Below, in pieces: positions 16,263 through 25,030 of a stretch of 64,000 nucleotides of DNA (positions are counted from its first letter, which is position 1; each line of letters starts with the position of its first letter). The translations under genes and the position numbers were made by a program. Source of the stretch: JBPYFK01 sp051984675 (GTDB taxonomy: Bacteria; Actinomycetota; Actinomycetes; Mycobacteriales; Pseudonocardiaceae); NCBI GenBank assembly GCA_051984675.1, contig JBPYFK010000139.1, positions 1 through 64,000 of the forward strand, given 5' to 3'. The notes beneath the pieces were generated by a model. The model searched no databases, was not told the origin of the DNA, and saw only the letters and a list, made by a program, of their open reading frames with translations.

Positions 16263-17947
16263 CAGAAGTCCCGGAAGCCCGACGGATCCTCGCCCAGCAC
16301 CGCCGGCGCCACCAACCTCGTTCCGCCGTAGTCCTCGCCATAGAGGTCTTCCTCGACGAGGAACTGCGGGCTCTCGTCCTCGTCGTACCCGGACCGGAAC
16401 CCGCCATGGGATCTCGACCGAGTGCTCCTCCCGCTCTCGTACCGGTCGTCCGCGTCGCGAAACGGATCGTCAGTGGCGCCGGGACGGTCAGCGTTCCAGC
16501 CGGTGGCGAACGAGCGGTACGAGGGCTTGGCGCTCTTGCCGGCGTTTCCGGCCGCTCCGCCGGACCCCATCGGGCCGAAGCCGCCATCGGTGCGTGCCGG
16601 AGTGCTCAGCGGCTTGGCCACCGGCTTCTTGGGTTCCGACGGTTTCTCGGGTTCGGGTTCGGGTTCGGGTTGCGGGGCGGGCGTGGCGTGCCGGGCTGGT
16701 TCGGGCTGCCGGCCAGGCGGCCGGAAGTCCGGTGCTACCTGCGGTGCGGATGGCACAGGCGGCCGGTCCGGGTTCATCGAGGCGACAGCAAGCGGTTGCG
16801 GTCTTGGCCCGATAGGTGGGGCCGGTGCAGCTGGTGGAGGACCCGCTGGTGGCTGAGGAAGTCCCGGAATCACCCCGTTGACCGGGTCGTTTCCCGGCCC
16901 GCCGGCCAGGCCACGGGCCTGGGGCGCCGCCCCAGCAACCGGACGCGACGCCGCTGGTCCGCCTGCCACTCCGGCAGGTGTCCCGGCCGACGCCGGAGGC
17001 GCCCCGGTGGGCGCCGCCGAGGCTGGACCTTTGCCCTCGGGCGCCGCTGGCAACGGCCCGCTGGGCGGGCCCCCAGCGGGCGCGCTGGCCTGGCCCGGCC
17101 AGCGCGCCGGCCCAGCGGCCGGCGGCGGAGCCGCTTCCGCCGGAACCGGGGAGGGCGCCGACGGCGGAAGGTCCGCGAGGTCGCCGAGCAGCGTCTGTCC
17201 CCGGAGGGGCGGTGTGTCCGGTTGGGCGTGCGCGGCCGTCGCCGGTGGCACACCTGGTTCGAAGAAACCGGGTGGCTCCGCGCGGTCCGGCCGCGCGGGT
17301 TGGCCGAGCGGGTCTGGCTTTCTCGGCAGGTCACCCGGGTCACCCGGGTCACCTAGATCACCAGCGAGGGAGCCGGCTAGCGAGCCCGCACCGGCGAGAT
17401 CCTCTCCGCGAGCCCTCGATCCCGGACCCGCGTCACCGAGGTCACCGGCCAGGTCGCCGGAAGCGCCGAGATCACCTGAAAGGCCGACTTTCCGGCGGCG
17501 CCCAGCCCGATCGGGTGCCGGTTCGGCCACGGGCGGTGCCGGCGTGGCGCCGGCTTCCTGCGGGCGCGGCGCGGGCCGCAGCCGCTGCGCATCCTCGAAC
17601 CGGGCGATGAGCTGCTCGAACCGGTCGTGCAGCGCCACCGGGTTCGGCTCGGAGACCAGGGTGACGAACTCGGCCCGCAGGTCGAAGAGACGCTGCTGGT
17701 GCGGGCGACGAGGGCTTCCGGTCGACGCGGGTCGTCCGGGCGTGCCCAGAGGCCCGGGAGCAGATACCGACCCGTTCCCGTGCGAGGCGCCGACAGAGAC
17801 GCCGTTGACTGGGGCGGCATGAGCTGAGGCACCGCTGACGGCGGCGCCTTGGCCCGGAATCCCGTTGGGCATGTGGCCGCGTGCGCGGCCGGCGGGTACC
17901 CCCATCGGCACGGCCGGTCCAGGCGGCGGTCTGTCCGGTGACGTCAC
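16262..17947 (-). CDS. Proline/alanine-rich protein, putative ESX substrate partnered with EspG
   Basis: 561 aa, dominated by Pro, Ala, Gly and Ser. The one segment likely to be helical is ~residues 83-125 (RLFDLRAEFVTLVSEPNPVA, LHDRFEQLIARFEDAQRL). Low-complexity repeats include LGDPGDPGDL, encoded by a 9-bp tandem repeat, and PEPEPEPE. The C-terminal ~35 residues are acidic and better ordered (SPQFLVEEDLYGEDYGG, TRLVAPAVLGEDPSGFRDF). GTG start at 17947 with ggggga 5-6 nt upstream. Coupling to EspG suggests an EspG client or type VII-associated protein. I see no clear PPE or WXG motif, so this is inference from context. Confidence 0.75.
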   Translation of the reverse strand: MTSPDRPPPGPAVPMGVPAGRARGHMPNGIPGQGAAVSGASAHAAPVNGVSVGASHGNGSVSAPGPLGTPGRPASTGSPRRPHQQRLFDLRAEFVTLVSEPNPVALHDRFEQLIARFEDAQRLRPAPRPQEAGATPAPPVAEPAPDRAGRRRKVGLSGDLGASGDLAGDLGDAGPGSRARGEDLAGAGSLAGSLAGDLGDPGDPGDLPRKPDPLGQPARPDRAEPPGFFEPGVPPATAAHAQPDTPPLRGQTLLGDLADLPPSAPSPVPAEAAPPPAAGPARWPGQASAPAGGPPSGPLPAAPEGKGPASAAPTGAPPASAGTPAGVAGGPAASRPVAGAAPQARGLAGGPGNDPVNGVIPGLPQPPAGPPPAAPAPPIGPRPQPLAVASMNPDRPPVPSAPQVAPDFRPPGRQPEPARHATPAPQPEPEPEPEKPSEPKKPVAKPLSTPARTDGGFGPMGSGGAAGNAGKSAKPSYRSFATGWNADRPGATDDPFRDADDRYESGRSTRSRSHGGFRSGYDEDESPQFLVEEDLYGEDYGGTRLVAPAVLGEDPSGFRDF

Positions 17948-18536
17948 AGTTCCCCCAGGTCGTCAATGATCCGTGTGCCCGAGTGCTGCCAGTAGCGACT
18001 CTGGTGCTGGCGTGTCCCCCACGTCCATTCCACTGCCCACATCGTCTTGCCACCCGCATCGATCCCGATTCCGCGAGCCCCCGCACTCTCAGATCAATGG
18101 TTCCGTTGCTGCTGGTGGACATTAGCAGTTGCTAGTCACTCGCACCGGTGCTTTCATACAAGATCCACTTTCAATCTGGCCGCACTGCCGGAAAACGCCC
18201 GCCCCAGCCGTACTTCGTCGCTGCGCGCCAAGGAAAAGCCCCGGCGAGAGCAGTGCCGTTGGTCACGCTCTCGCCCCAACCGGCACACCGAGATCCGCCA
18301 CCGGCCGCAGCGAATTCATCCCATCGTCAGGTCCAATCCCCGGTGTCGACCTGCGAGAATGGCAGTCTCCGCACAGAGTGGGAACAGCTGGTCACCGAGC
18401 CGGGCACCAACGCCGGAAAGCCAGCCAGAACCGACGGTCCCGTAACTGACGGTGGCGTAGGTCAACTTCTCCACGTCAGTGTGTAGCGAGCCGGGGAACG
18501 TCAACAGTCTGGTAAATGTCCGCAAGAGGGGTGTCG
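17948..18536. other. 589-bp intergenic region without a recognisable gene
   Basis: Divergent promoter region between the Pro-rich/EspG operon (-) and the GDSL hydrolase (+). Several frames of up to 132 codons are open, but their composition and lack of conserved motifs argue against coding. No hairpin, riboswitch or RNA gene was recognised. Confidence 0.5.
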
Positions 18537-19352
18537 ATGAACGGCGGGCCGTTGCGCGCGCAGGGAACAGAGGAACCGACCGGGTCTCACACGTGGGCGA
18601 GTTTCGTCGCCCTCGGTGACAGTTTCACCGAGGGGCTCAACGACCCGGACGGTGACAGTGGATTCCGCGGCTGGGCGGACCGGCTGGCCGAGCGCCTCAG
18701 CGCCGGCAACCCGGAACTGCACTACGCGAACCTGGCGGTTCGCGGGAAGCTGCTCAACCAGGTCCTGTCCGGGCAGCTACCCGAAGCGCTGCGGCTGCGC
18801 CCCGACCTGGTCGCGCTGAGTGCGGGCGGGAACGACATCCTCCGTCCGGGTACCGACCCGGACGCGCTGGCCGACTTGTTCGACGGCGCGGTCGCCCAGT
18901 TGCGCGAAACCGGGGCGGATGTCCTGATCGCGACCGGCTTCGACACCCGCCACACTCCGGTGCTGCGCCAGTTCCGGGGCAAGATCGCCACCTACAACAC
19001 GCATCTGTGGGCGATCGCCGCCCGCCACCAGTGCCGGATGCTCGACCTGTGGTCGATGCACGTGCTGCGAGATCCACGGGCGTGGAGCGACGACCGCCTG
19101 CACCTGTCCGCCGAGGGGCATCGGCGGGTCGCACTCCGCGCGGCCGAAGCACTCGGGTTGCCGGTCAGGGAGAGCTGGAACCAGGCGTGGCCGCCCGCGC
19201 CGGGCCGGCACTGGAGGCAGCGGCGTGCCGAGGATCTCCGCTGGGCGGGCCGGTATCTGGTGCCCTGGCTCGGCCGGAGGATCACCGGCCGGTCGTCCGG
19301 TGACGGGCGCCGCGCGAAACGGCCGGAACTGACCAGAATGCCCGGCGCCTGA
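18537..19352 (+). CDS. SGNH/GDSL-family hydrolase
   Basis: 271 aa. Block I is FVALGDSFTEGLNDP (nucleophile Ser in GDS), block II has the Gly in LAVRGKLL, block III is LVALSAGGNDILRPG (GxND), and block V is DDRLHLSAEGHRRVALRAAE (D-x-x-H). The set of Ser-Gly-Asn-His residues is complete. There is no signal peptide, so it is probably cytoplasmic; the basic C-terminal tail (WRQRRAEDLRWAGRYLVPWL) is common in actinobacterial homologues. Start chosen at the ATG 18537, 5 nt after agagggg. Substrate unknown (ester or acetyl group). Confidence 0.92.
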   Translation: MNGGPLRAQGTEEPTGSHTWASFVALGDSFTEGLNDPDGDSGFRGWADRLAERLSAGNPELHYANLAVRGKLLNQVLSGQLPEALRLRPDLVALSAGGNDILRPGTDPDALADLFDGAVAQLRETGADVLIATGFDTRHTPVLRQFRGKIATYNTHLWAIAARHQCRMLDLWSMHVLRDPRAWSDDRLHLSAEGHRRVALRAAEALGLPVRESWNQAWPPAPGRHWRQRRAEDLRWAGRYLVPWLGRRITGRSSGDGRRAKRPELTRMPGA

Positions 19353-19353
19353 C

Positions 19354-19368
19354 TGTCCTCAGAGGACA
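19354..19368. terminator. Short palindrome after the GDSL gene
   Basis: tgtcctc-a-gaggaca (7-bp arms, 1-nt centre) starts 2 bp after the GDSL stop and is followed by five A residues. It may be a terminator component or a small operator. Confidence 0.35.
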
Positions 19369-19378
19369 AAAAGTTTGG

Positions 19379-19415
19379 GAGCCTTTCCGCGGTCCCCAGA
19401 CCCGCGGAAAGGCTC
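19379..19415. terminator. Perfect 14-bp hairpin between convergent genes
   Basis: gagcctttccgcgg (19379-19392) pairs perfectly with ccgcggaaaggctc (19402-19415) across a 9-nt loop, between the GDSL gene (+) and the AfsR-like gene (-). Good candidate for the GDSL terminator and possibly bidirectional. Confidence 0.65.
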
Positions 19416-19726
19416 GCCCCCTCCCCACTATCCATCCGGGATCGATGCGCTCCCGAATGCCTGACCCCCTGGTCTTCGACCGACCGACACCCAGACGTCG
19501 TGAGTGCCGGCCGGACCGGGCGACAATCCCCTCTCACGCGTCCCCACACGCTCCCCCCAGCGCCGCCCGTGCGCCAACCGGGACCACCCGTGATCAAGCA
19601 AGCCCGATCAGCGCAGGACCCAAGGTTCCAGACCGCACTAACCAAGCGCTAAACGATCACTAATCGCTTCCGCGGCGCCGGCAAGAGCGCTGTTCAGAGC
19701 CGGATGCGGCGTGAGCTCGACGCTGT
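19416..19726. other. 311-bp intergenic tail without a gene
   Basis: Remainder of the convergent gap between the GDSL and AfsR-like genes. C-rich on the plus strand; I see no ORF with coding character, no repeat and no RNA motif. Confidence 0.5.
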
Positions 19727-22660
19727 TCAGGGACGCAACCGTCCTTCCAGCCGGCCGCGCACCTCCTGCGCACGCGGCGAGCCGCTGGTGGAGAAGATCG
19801 CCAACGCGGTCTCCCACCTCCGCATCGCCTCGGCTGCGTCGCTACCGGCGAATGCCGCATCGCCCAGTCCCAGGTGCGCCGCCGCCTGGCGCATCGCCGA
19901 GCCGCAGCGGCGGGCGACTTCGAGTGCTTCGCGGTGGTAGTCCACGGCGTCGTCCACGCGGCCCAGTTCGAAGCTGACCTCACCGCAGTTGTTCAGCACC
20001 ATCGCCAGGGTTTCCAGGTCGTCGGCCTCCCGGTACATCGCCTCGGCTTCGCGCAGGTGCTCCAGCGCGGCCGTGCGGTGGCCGTTGACCTGCTCCACCT
20101 GGGCGAGGTTGTTGAGCGCGCCGGCCTCCCGGTAGCGGTCCCCGAGGTCGCGGTAGCTGTCCAGCGCGGCCCGGCAGTGCACCTGCGCCTCGTCGTAGCG
20201 GCCCAGCCGGAACAGCACACTGCCCATGTTGACCTGGGTCATCGCGATCCACGACGGGTCGCCGGTGCACACCGCCTTGCGGTAGCACTCCTCGTAATGC
20301 GCCAGCGCCAACTCGGGCTGCCCGGAGCGGGCGTACGCCACGCCGAGCCCGGCCAGCATCAGCACCGTGCCAGCGGGGTCGTCCAGCTGGCGGGCCGAGT
20401 CCAGACCGTCCGAGTAGGTCTGCGTCCAGTCCTCCCACGGGCAGCGCACCATGAGGTAGTTGAACTGCAACCGGGCCAGTGGCCAGGCGAGCTCGTGCAT
20501 GCTTTCGAGGTTGGCGATGCGGATCGCGGCGACGAGGTTCGACCACTCGGCGTCGAACCATTCCAGCGCTCCGGCACGGTCGGTGATCCGGGGTCGGGGC
20601 GTCCGGTCGCCGGTGGCGAAGTCCAGTTCGTCCCGGGCCGGTCGCAGGAACCGCCGGGCCTCGTCGGCGACGACCATGTAGTAGTGCAGCAACCGACGCA
20701 GGGCTGCCGCGTCCTGCTCCTTGCTGCTTTGCACCTGCGGGTCCGTGCTCTCCCCGGACGGCGGCGTGACCACGAGGTCCTGGGCGTAGAGGCGCAGCAG
20801 GTCGTGCATGCCGAAACGGTCCGGCTCCGGCTCGGTGACCAGGTGCGCGAGCGCCAGCGAGCGCAGTCGGCGCCGAGCGGTGGCCGGGTCGATGTCGCAG
20901 AGCGCCGCCACCGCGAACGGCGTGTAGGTCTGCCCGGGAATCAGCCCCAGCAGCCGGAAAACGCTCGCATGCGTGGGGTGCAGACTGCGGTAGGAGCTGT
21001 CGAACGCGCGCCGAACGCTGGTGTCGGCGTCGTCGATGTCCAGCGCGTGCAGCCGGTGCCGCCGGTCGGAGAGTTCCTCCACCAGCGACGCCACCTCTCG
21101 CCCGGGGTTCGCGGCCAGCCGGGCGGCGGCGATCCGCAGCGCCAGCGGCAAGCCCCCGCACAGTTCCGCGAGTTCGCGCACCGCTGCCGGTTCGGACTCC
21201 GACAGGCGCGGCGAGCAGGCTGCGTCGAGCAGATCGATCGCGGCTTGGGTGGGCAAAGTTTCCAGCGGCAGCACGCGAGCGCCGCTGCGGACGACCAGCC
21301 CGTCCAGCCGCCGCCGGCTGGTCACGATGACCAGCGCGTTCGACCCGCCGGGAAGTAACGGCCGAACCTGCTCGGAGTCGCGGGCGTTGTCCAGCAGGAC
21401 CAGCACCCGCCGGTCGGCCAGCATCGACCGGTACAGCGACGCCCGGTCGTCCAGGTCGACGGGGATCGCGTCGGACTCCACGCCGAGCGTCTTGAGCAGG
21501 CTGGTGAGCACCTCGCCGGGGGCCAGCGGCGCGCGTTCCGGGTCGAACCCCCGCAGCGAGGCGTAGAGCTGACCGTCCGGGAACTCCCCGGACACCCGGT
21601 TGGCCCAGGTCAGCGCCAGCGCGGTCTTGCCGACCCCGGCCGTACCGGTCAGCACCGTGAGCAGGTTCGTCTTGCCCTGCTCCCGGTCAGCGAGCATCCG
21701 GTCCAGCGCGGCCAACTCGCGCTGCCGGCCGACGAATCCGGGCGAGGCCGGGGGAAGTTCCGCCGGGATGGGGCGAGCCGGGCTGGTCCCGGCCCCGGTG
21801 ATCTGCTGCCGGATCAGCAACGTCTCGTCGTCGTTGAGGACACGCTCGAACAGCGCCCGCAGCTCCGGGCCGGGATCGATACCGATCTCACCGGCCAACT
21901 GCCGGCGCAGCGCGTGAAAGGTCGCCTGCGCGTCAGCCCGGTTGCCGCAGCGGTAATGGGCCAACATGAGCTGCCCGACCAGCCGCTCCCGCATCGGATA
22001 CTGCTCGACCAATGTGGACAGTTCGACGACCAGCCGGTGATGCCGGCCGAGGTCGAGATCGGCGGCGATGCGCTCTTCGACCGCCATGAGCCGGAGTTCG
22101 TCCAAGTTCGGCACGACCGTGCGGTGCAGGCGCGCGGACGGCACGTCCTCCAGCGCCGGACCGCGCCAGAGCGTCAGCGCCTCGCCGAGCACGAGCGAGC
22201 GTTCCGTCACTTCGCGGCCGAGCGCGTGGTTGATCAGCGCTCGCGCACGGTGCGCGTCGACCCGGTCGCTGTCCACGCGCAGCAGGTAACCGGGCGGGCG
22301 GGTCACGATCTCGGGGCGGTCGTCGTCTCCCTCGCCCGGTCTGGCGGCCGTGCCGGCGGTTGTGTCGCGACCCGGTGCGCTCCGGCCCCGCTCGGCGAAC
22401 ATTCGCCGCAGGCGGGACACGTGCATCTGGATGATCGTGCGCGCGGTGGTGGGCGGATCGTCATCCCAGAGCGTGTCGATCATCCGCTCCATGGACACGA
22501 CCTGGTTCGGCTCCAGCAGCAGGCAGGCCAACACCCGGCGGATGTTGGAGCTGCCCAGCGGGATCGGGACACCGTCATGCAGCACTTCGAGGGGGCCGAG
22601 CACGCGGAACTCGAAGCCGGTGCTCGGCGCCCTCGTCGCGCTGTCCTGCGGTGTCAACAC
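19727..22660 (-). CDS. AfsR/SARP-family transcriptional regulator (SARP-NB-ARC-TPR)
   Basis: 977 aa from this start. The N-terminal OmpR-like winged helix begins FEFRVLGPLEVLHDGVPIPL and includes QMHVSRLRRMF, followed by a BTAD domain (LGEALTLWRGPALEDV; ERLVGQLMLAHYRCGNRADA). The NB-ARC ATPase has P-loop GTAGVGKTALAL, Walker B RRVLVLLDNA and GLPLAL motif LCGGLPLALRIAAARLA. The C-terminal third is TPR repeats (GSVLFRLGRYDEAQVHCRAA; LNNLAQVEQVNGHRTAALEH). This is the AfsR architecture, linked to control of secondary metabolism. The frame opens at 22750; GTG 22660 is preferred because it is close to the conserved domain, but the start is uncertain. No biosynthetic cluster is adjacent. Confidence 0.9.
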   Translation of the reverse strand: MLTPQDSATRAPSTGFEFRVLGPLEVLHDGVPIPLGSSNIRRVLACLLLEPNQVVSMERMIDTLWDDDPPTTARTIIQMHVSRLRRMFAERGRSAPGRDTTAGTAARPGEGDDDRPEIVTRPPGYLLRVDSDRVDAHRARALINHALGREVTERSLVLGEALTLWRGPALEDVPSARLHRTVVPNLDELRLMAVEERIAADLDLGRHHRLVVELSTLVEQYPMRERLVGQLMLAHYRCGNRADAQATFHALRRQLAGEIGIDPGPELRALFERVLNDDETLLIRQQITGAGTSPARPIPAELPPASPGFVGRQRELAALDRMLADREQGKTNLLTVLTGTAGVGKTALALTWANRVSGEFPDGQLYASLRGFDPERAPLAPGEVLTSLLKTLGVESDAIPVDLDDRASLYRSMLADRRVLVLLDNARDSEQVRPLLPGGSNALVIVTSRRRLDGLVVRSGARVLPLETLPTQAAIDLLDAACSPRLSESEPAAVRELAELCGGLPLALRIAAARLAANPGREVASLVEELSDRRHRLHALDIDDADTSVRRAFDSSYRSLHPTHASVFRLLGLIPGQTYTPFAVAALCDIDPATARRRLRSLALAHLVTEPEPDRFGMHDLLRLYAQDLVVTPPSGESTDPQVQSSKEQDAAALRRLLHYYMVVADEARRFLRPARDELDFATGDRTPRPRITDRAGALEWFDAEWSNLVAAIRIANLESMHELAWPLARLQFNYLMVRCPWEDWTQTYSDGLDSARQLDDPAGTVLMLAGLGVAYARSGQPELALAHYEECYRKAVCTGDPSWIAMTQVNMGSVLFRLGRYDEAQVHCRAALDSYRDLGDRYREAGALNNLAQVEQVNGHRTAALEHLREAEAMYREADDLETLAMVLNNCGEVSFELGRVDDAVDYHREALEVARRCGSAMRQAAAHLGLGDAAFAGSDAAEAMRRWETALAIFSTSGSPRAQEVRGRLEGRLRP

Positions 22661-23010
22661 TCCCCCATCACCAACGATCTCGAAGAGATTCTGTCGTGCC
22701 GGCCCGGCAGCGGTCCACAACATGGGCAAGCCGCAACAACGTAACGACACCCACGGCCGCCACTGCGCCCACTTCGTGAGGTTTCATTCCAACGGACGCA
22801 TCCGGCCACAGCCGATCATTACGCCGTTCGCAGCAGTGGGCCAAAACATGATCACCCTACGTGCCGATCCGTGCGTTTTCGATCATGCCGCTCGTCACGC
22901 GGACAGCGCCTCCCAGCACGCGAGACACCAGATCGATCATGGCGTTGTGATCACCACGCCGGTGCTCTGAACTCCTCCCGGCAACCACGAACGGCCATTA
23001 CAGTCATGTT
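22661..23010. other. 350-bp divergent intergenic region
   Basis: Lies between the AfsR-like gene (-) and the ADP-ribosylglycohydrolase-like gene (+). Part may be coding if the AfsR-like gene starts at 22750. TACAGT at 22999-23004 is a plausible -10 for a leaderless transcript starting at the GTG 23011. Nothing else recognised. Confidence 0.45.
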
Positions 23011-24087
23011 GTGTCGACCAGCCGTCCCCGGGCCACCACGGATTCCACCAGTGCGTCCACGTCGTCCACAGTGGTCGATCGGGCGATCGGCTGCCTGTTG
23101 GCCGGCGCGCTGGGCGACTCCCTCGGCACACCCGTCGAGTTCCAACAGCTCGACGACATCCGTGCCGAGTACGGGCAGGCCGGCATCAACGAACCACCGC
23201 CGCAGGCACTCATCGGCGACGCCACCCAGATGTCGCTGTTCACCGGCGAGGGCTACCTGCACGCATGGGCCACCGGCAACAACGGCGGGCCGTGGGAACC
23301 TGTCAAGTCCGTCGCCGATGCGTACCGGCGCTGGCTGATCACGCAGCAGGAAGACAAACCACCGCCCGGCGCGACCGGCCTGCTGGCCGAGTCCGAGCTG
23401 TACTCCAACCGCGCGCCAGGGCTGACCAGCCTGCGTGCCCTGCAGGAACAGTGGCTCGGCACACCGGACCAGCCGCGCAACTCGTCCAAGGGCTGCGGCG
23501 GCGTGGACCGCACCGCCCCGGTCGGCTTCGCCCCGACCGCCGAGATGGCGTTCCAGCTGGGCTGCCAGTTCGCCGCCCTCACCCACGGCGGAGCGGGCGG
23601 CTGGGCGCCCGCCGGCGCTCTGGCGATGATCATCCACCTGGTCGGTGTGCGCGGGCGGAGCACGCAGGCCGCCGTCGACCAGGCAACGGGCCGAGTCCTG
23701 CGCGAGGACGCCGAGACGGCGCAAGCGCTCGCGGAGGCGTCCACGCTGGCACGGCTCGGCGGGCGCCTGAGCCACCTGGAGCGGTTAGGCCAGGGCTGGG
23801 TGGGGCCGGAGGCGCTGGCCATCGCCACCTACTGCACGTTGAGTCACCCCAAACCCGAGCAGTTCGCCGACGCGCTGCGCCTGGCCGCCAACCACTCGGG
23901 GCACAGCGACTCCACGGCCGCGATCACCGGCAACATCCTCGGCGCCCGGCATGGAACGGCCGCGCTGCCGCACACCTGGCTGAAGCGGCTGGAAATCGCG
24001 GATGTCATCGAGCGCGTCGGCCACGACCTCGGCGCTTCCTGCGCCCACGAGCAGTTCAACGACCGCCGCTACCTGGGGCTGGCGTGA
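23011..24087 (+). CDS. ADP-ribosylglycohydrolase (DraG/ARH)-family protein with altered metal ligands
   Basis: 358 aa, all-alpha ARH fold. AIGCLLAGALGDSLGTPVEF is the N-terminal family signature and SSKGCGGVDRTAPVGFAPTA is the central loop. The usual S-D-D-T-Q-M metal/ADP-ribose motif reads GDATQM here (Asp70-Ala71), and the usual GDSDS/T motif reads GHSDS (His298 in place of Asp). Two expected Mg2+ ligands are therefore replaced. The fold is clear, but removal of ADP-ribose from proteins is doubtful; it may bind without hydrolysis or use another substrate. The GTG at 23011 lacks a Shine-Dalgarno sequence and may be leaderless. Confidence 0.88.
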   Translation: MSTSRPRATTDSTSASTSSTVVDRAIGCLLAGALGDSLGTPVEFQQLDDIRAEYGQAGINEPPPQALIGDATQMSLFTGEGYLHAWATGNNGGPWEPVKSVADAYRRWLITQQEDKPPPGATGLLAESELYSNRAPGLTSLRALQEQWLGTPDQPRNSSKGCGGVDRTAPVGFAPTAEMAFQLGCQFAALTHGGAGGWAPAGALAMIIHLVGVRGRSTQAAVDQATGRVLREDAETAQALAEASTLARLGGRLSHLERLGQGWVGPEALAIATYCTLSHPKPEQFADALRLAANHSGHSDSTAAITGNILGARHGTAALPHTWLKRLEIADVIERVGHDLGASCAHEQFNDRRYLGLA

Positions 24088-24138
24088 GGTCTACGGCCGC
24101 TGACCCCATGACGTCTGATGGTCAACGAACCCGCGAGA

Positions 24139-24167
24139 GGACGCTGGCCAGGCTCTGACCAGCGTCC
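24139..24167. terminator. Hairpin between convergent genes
   Basis: ggacgctgg (24139-24147) and ccagcgtcc (24159-24167) form a perfect 9-bp stem, between the ARH-like gene (+) and the PNPOx-like gene (-). The following ccc run is T-poor. Shared terminator candidate. Confidence 0.5.
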
Positions 24168-24235
24168 CCCGCAGCACAATCTTCATCCGCGGCCAACCAG
24201 CGCACCGGATCGCTTCTCCTCGATTCGGCACCGAG

Positions 24236-24730
24236 TCACGACCGGTTCCGTTCGGCAAGCTCCTTGAGAAACTTCGGCATGCGCCCCGCGCCGAAGTCGT
24301 AGAAGCGCACCCAACTCGGCACGATCGCGATGCGGGCCATCTGGTCGTACATCTCACGGCAGTTCTTCTCGAATTCGGCGGCGGCCTCGGCACCCATCGA
24401 CTTGCGCGCCGCGGCGAGGTACTCGGGCACCAGGCCGTCGACGATCTCGACGGTCGCCCGCCCGCGCACTGACAGCGCCCGCGCCTGCTCGGGTGTGTCA
24501 CCGCCATCGATCGACAATGCGACGTCAGGGCGGGCCTTCAGCGCGGCGACCTTCGGCGAGGTCGTGGCAGTCGAGATCACGAACTCCGTGCCCGTCCAGA
24601 AGAAGCCGACCGGAATCACACGCGGCGTTCCGTCCTTGGCGTTGTAGGCGAGGTGAGCCAGCGACGTCGCAGCCAGCAATTCCTGCGCGCCCGTCGCGGA
24701 CAGTTCGGCGTCAATGACGTGCTGCTCCAT
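24236..24730 (-). CDS. Pyridoxamine 5'-phosphate oxidase-family (split-barrel) protein
   Basis: 164 aa, flavin-binding split barrel: LLAATSLAHLAYNAKDGTPR, VIPVGFFWTGTEFVISTAT, SPKVAALKARPDVALSIDGG, VRGRATVEIVDGLVPEYLAA. This pattern is typical of actinobacterial PNPOx-like/F420- or FMN-dependent oxidoreductases of unknown substrate rather than true PdxH. The ATG at 24730 is preceded by aaggaga at good spacing; the frame continues upstream to 24796 without support. Monocistronic, downstream of the ectoine operon on the same strand. Confidence 0.85.
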   Translation of the reverse strand: MEQHVIDAELSATGAQELLAATSLAHLAYNAKDGTPRVIPVGFFWTGTEFVISTATTSPKVAALKARPDVALSIDGGDTPEQARALSVRGRATVEIVDGLVPEYLAAARKSMGAEAAAEFEKNCREMYDQMARIAIVPSWVRFYDFGAGRMPKFLKELAERNRS

Positions 24731-24980
24731 CGCCGTTCTCCTTCCCGTGGCGCGCCCGTGTCGGTGGGTACAGATCGCAGCGTAAGCCAGCACCACGACG
24801 TGCGCACGAATGTGAAGAGTCAGGTCAACAACGTCACTTTCCGTCTATCTCACAGCAACGTTCGACTCGACTACGAAGAACGTGGAATGATTCGCCATTC
24901 AAGCAAGATCGTAGGCGCCCACCCGACTCGGGCATAACAAGGCACAGTCGCGATCCGTGGTGTCGCGGACGCAATCCCAA

Positions 24981-25019
24981 CCGCGCTTCCATTCCGGGAA
25001 ACCCGGAATGGAAGCGCGG
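24981..25019 (-). terminator. Perfect 18-bp hairpin terminator of the ect operon
   Basis: ccgcgcttccattccggg and cccggaatggaagcgcgg form an uninterrupted 18-bp stem with an aaa loop, 12 bp past the ectD stop. It is the strongest hairpin in the region and very likely ends the ectABCD transcript. Confidence 0.8.
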
Positions 25020-25030
25020 AGGGCACGGGA

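Noticed and set aside
19874..21358. 494-codon plus-strand frame
   Set aside because: Antisense to the AfsR-like regulator's NB-ARC/TPR region; no motif.
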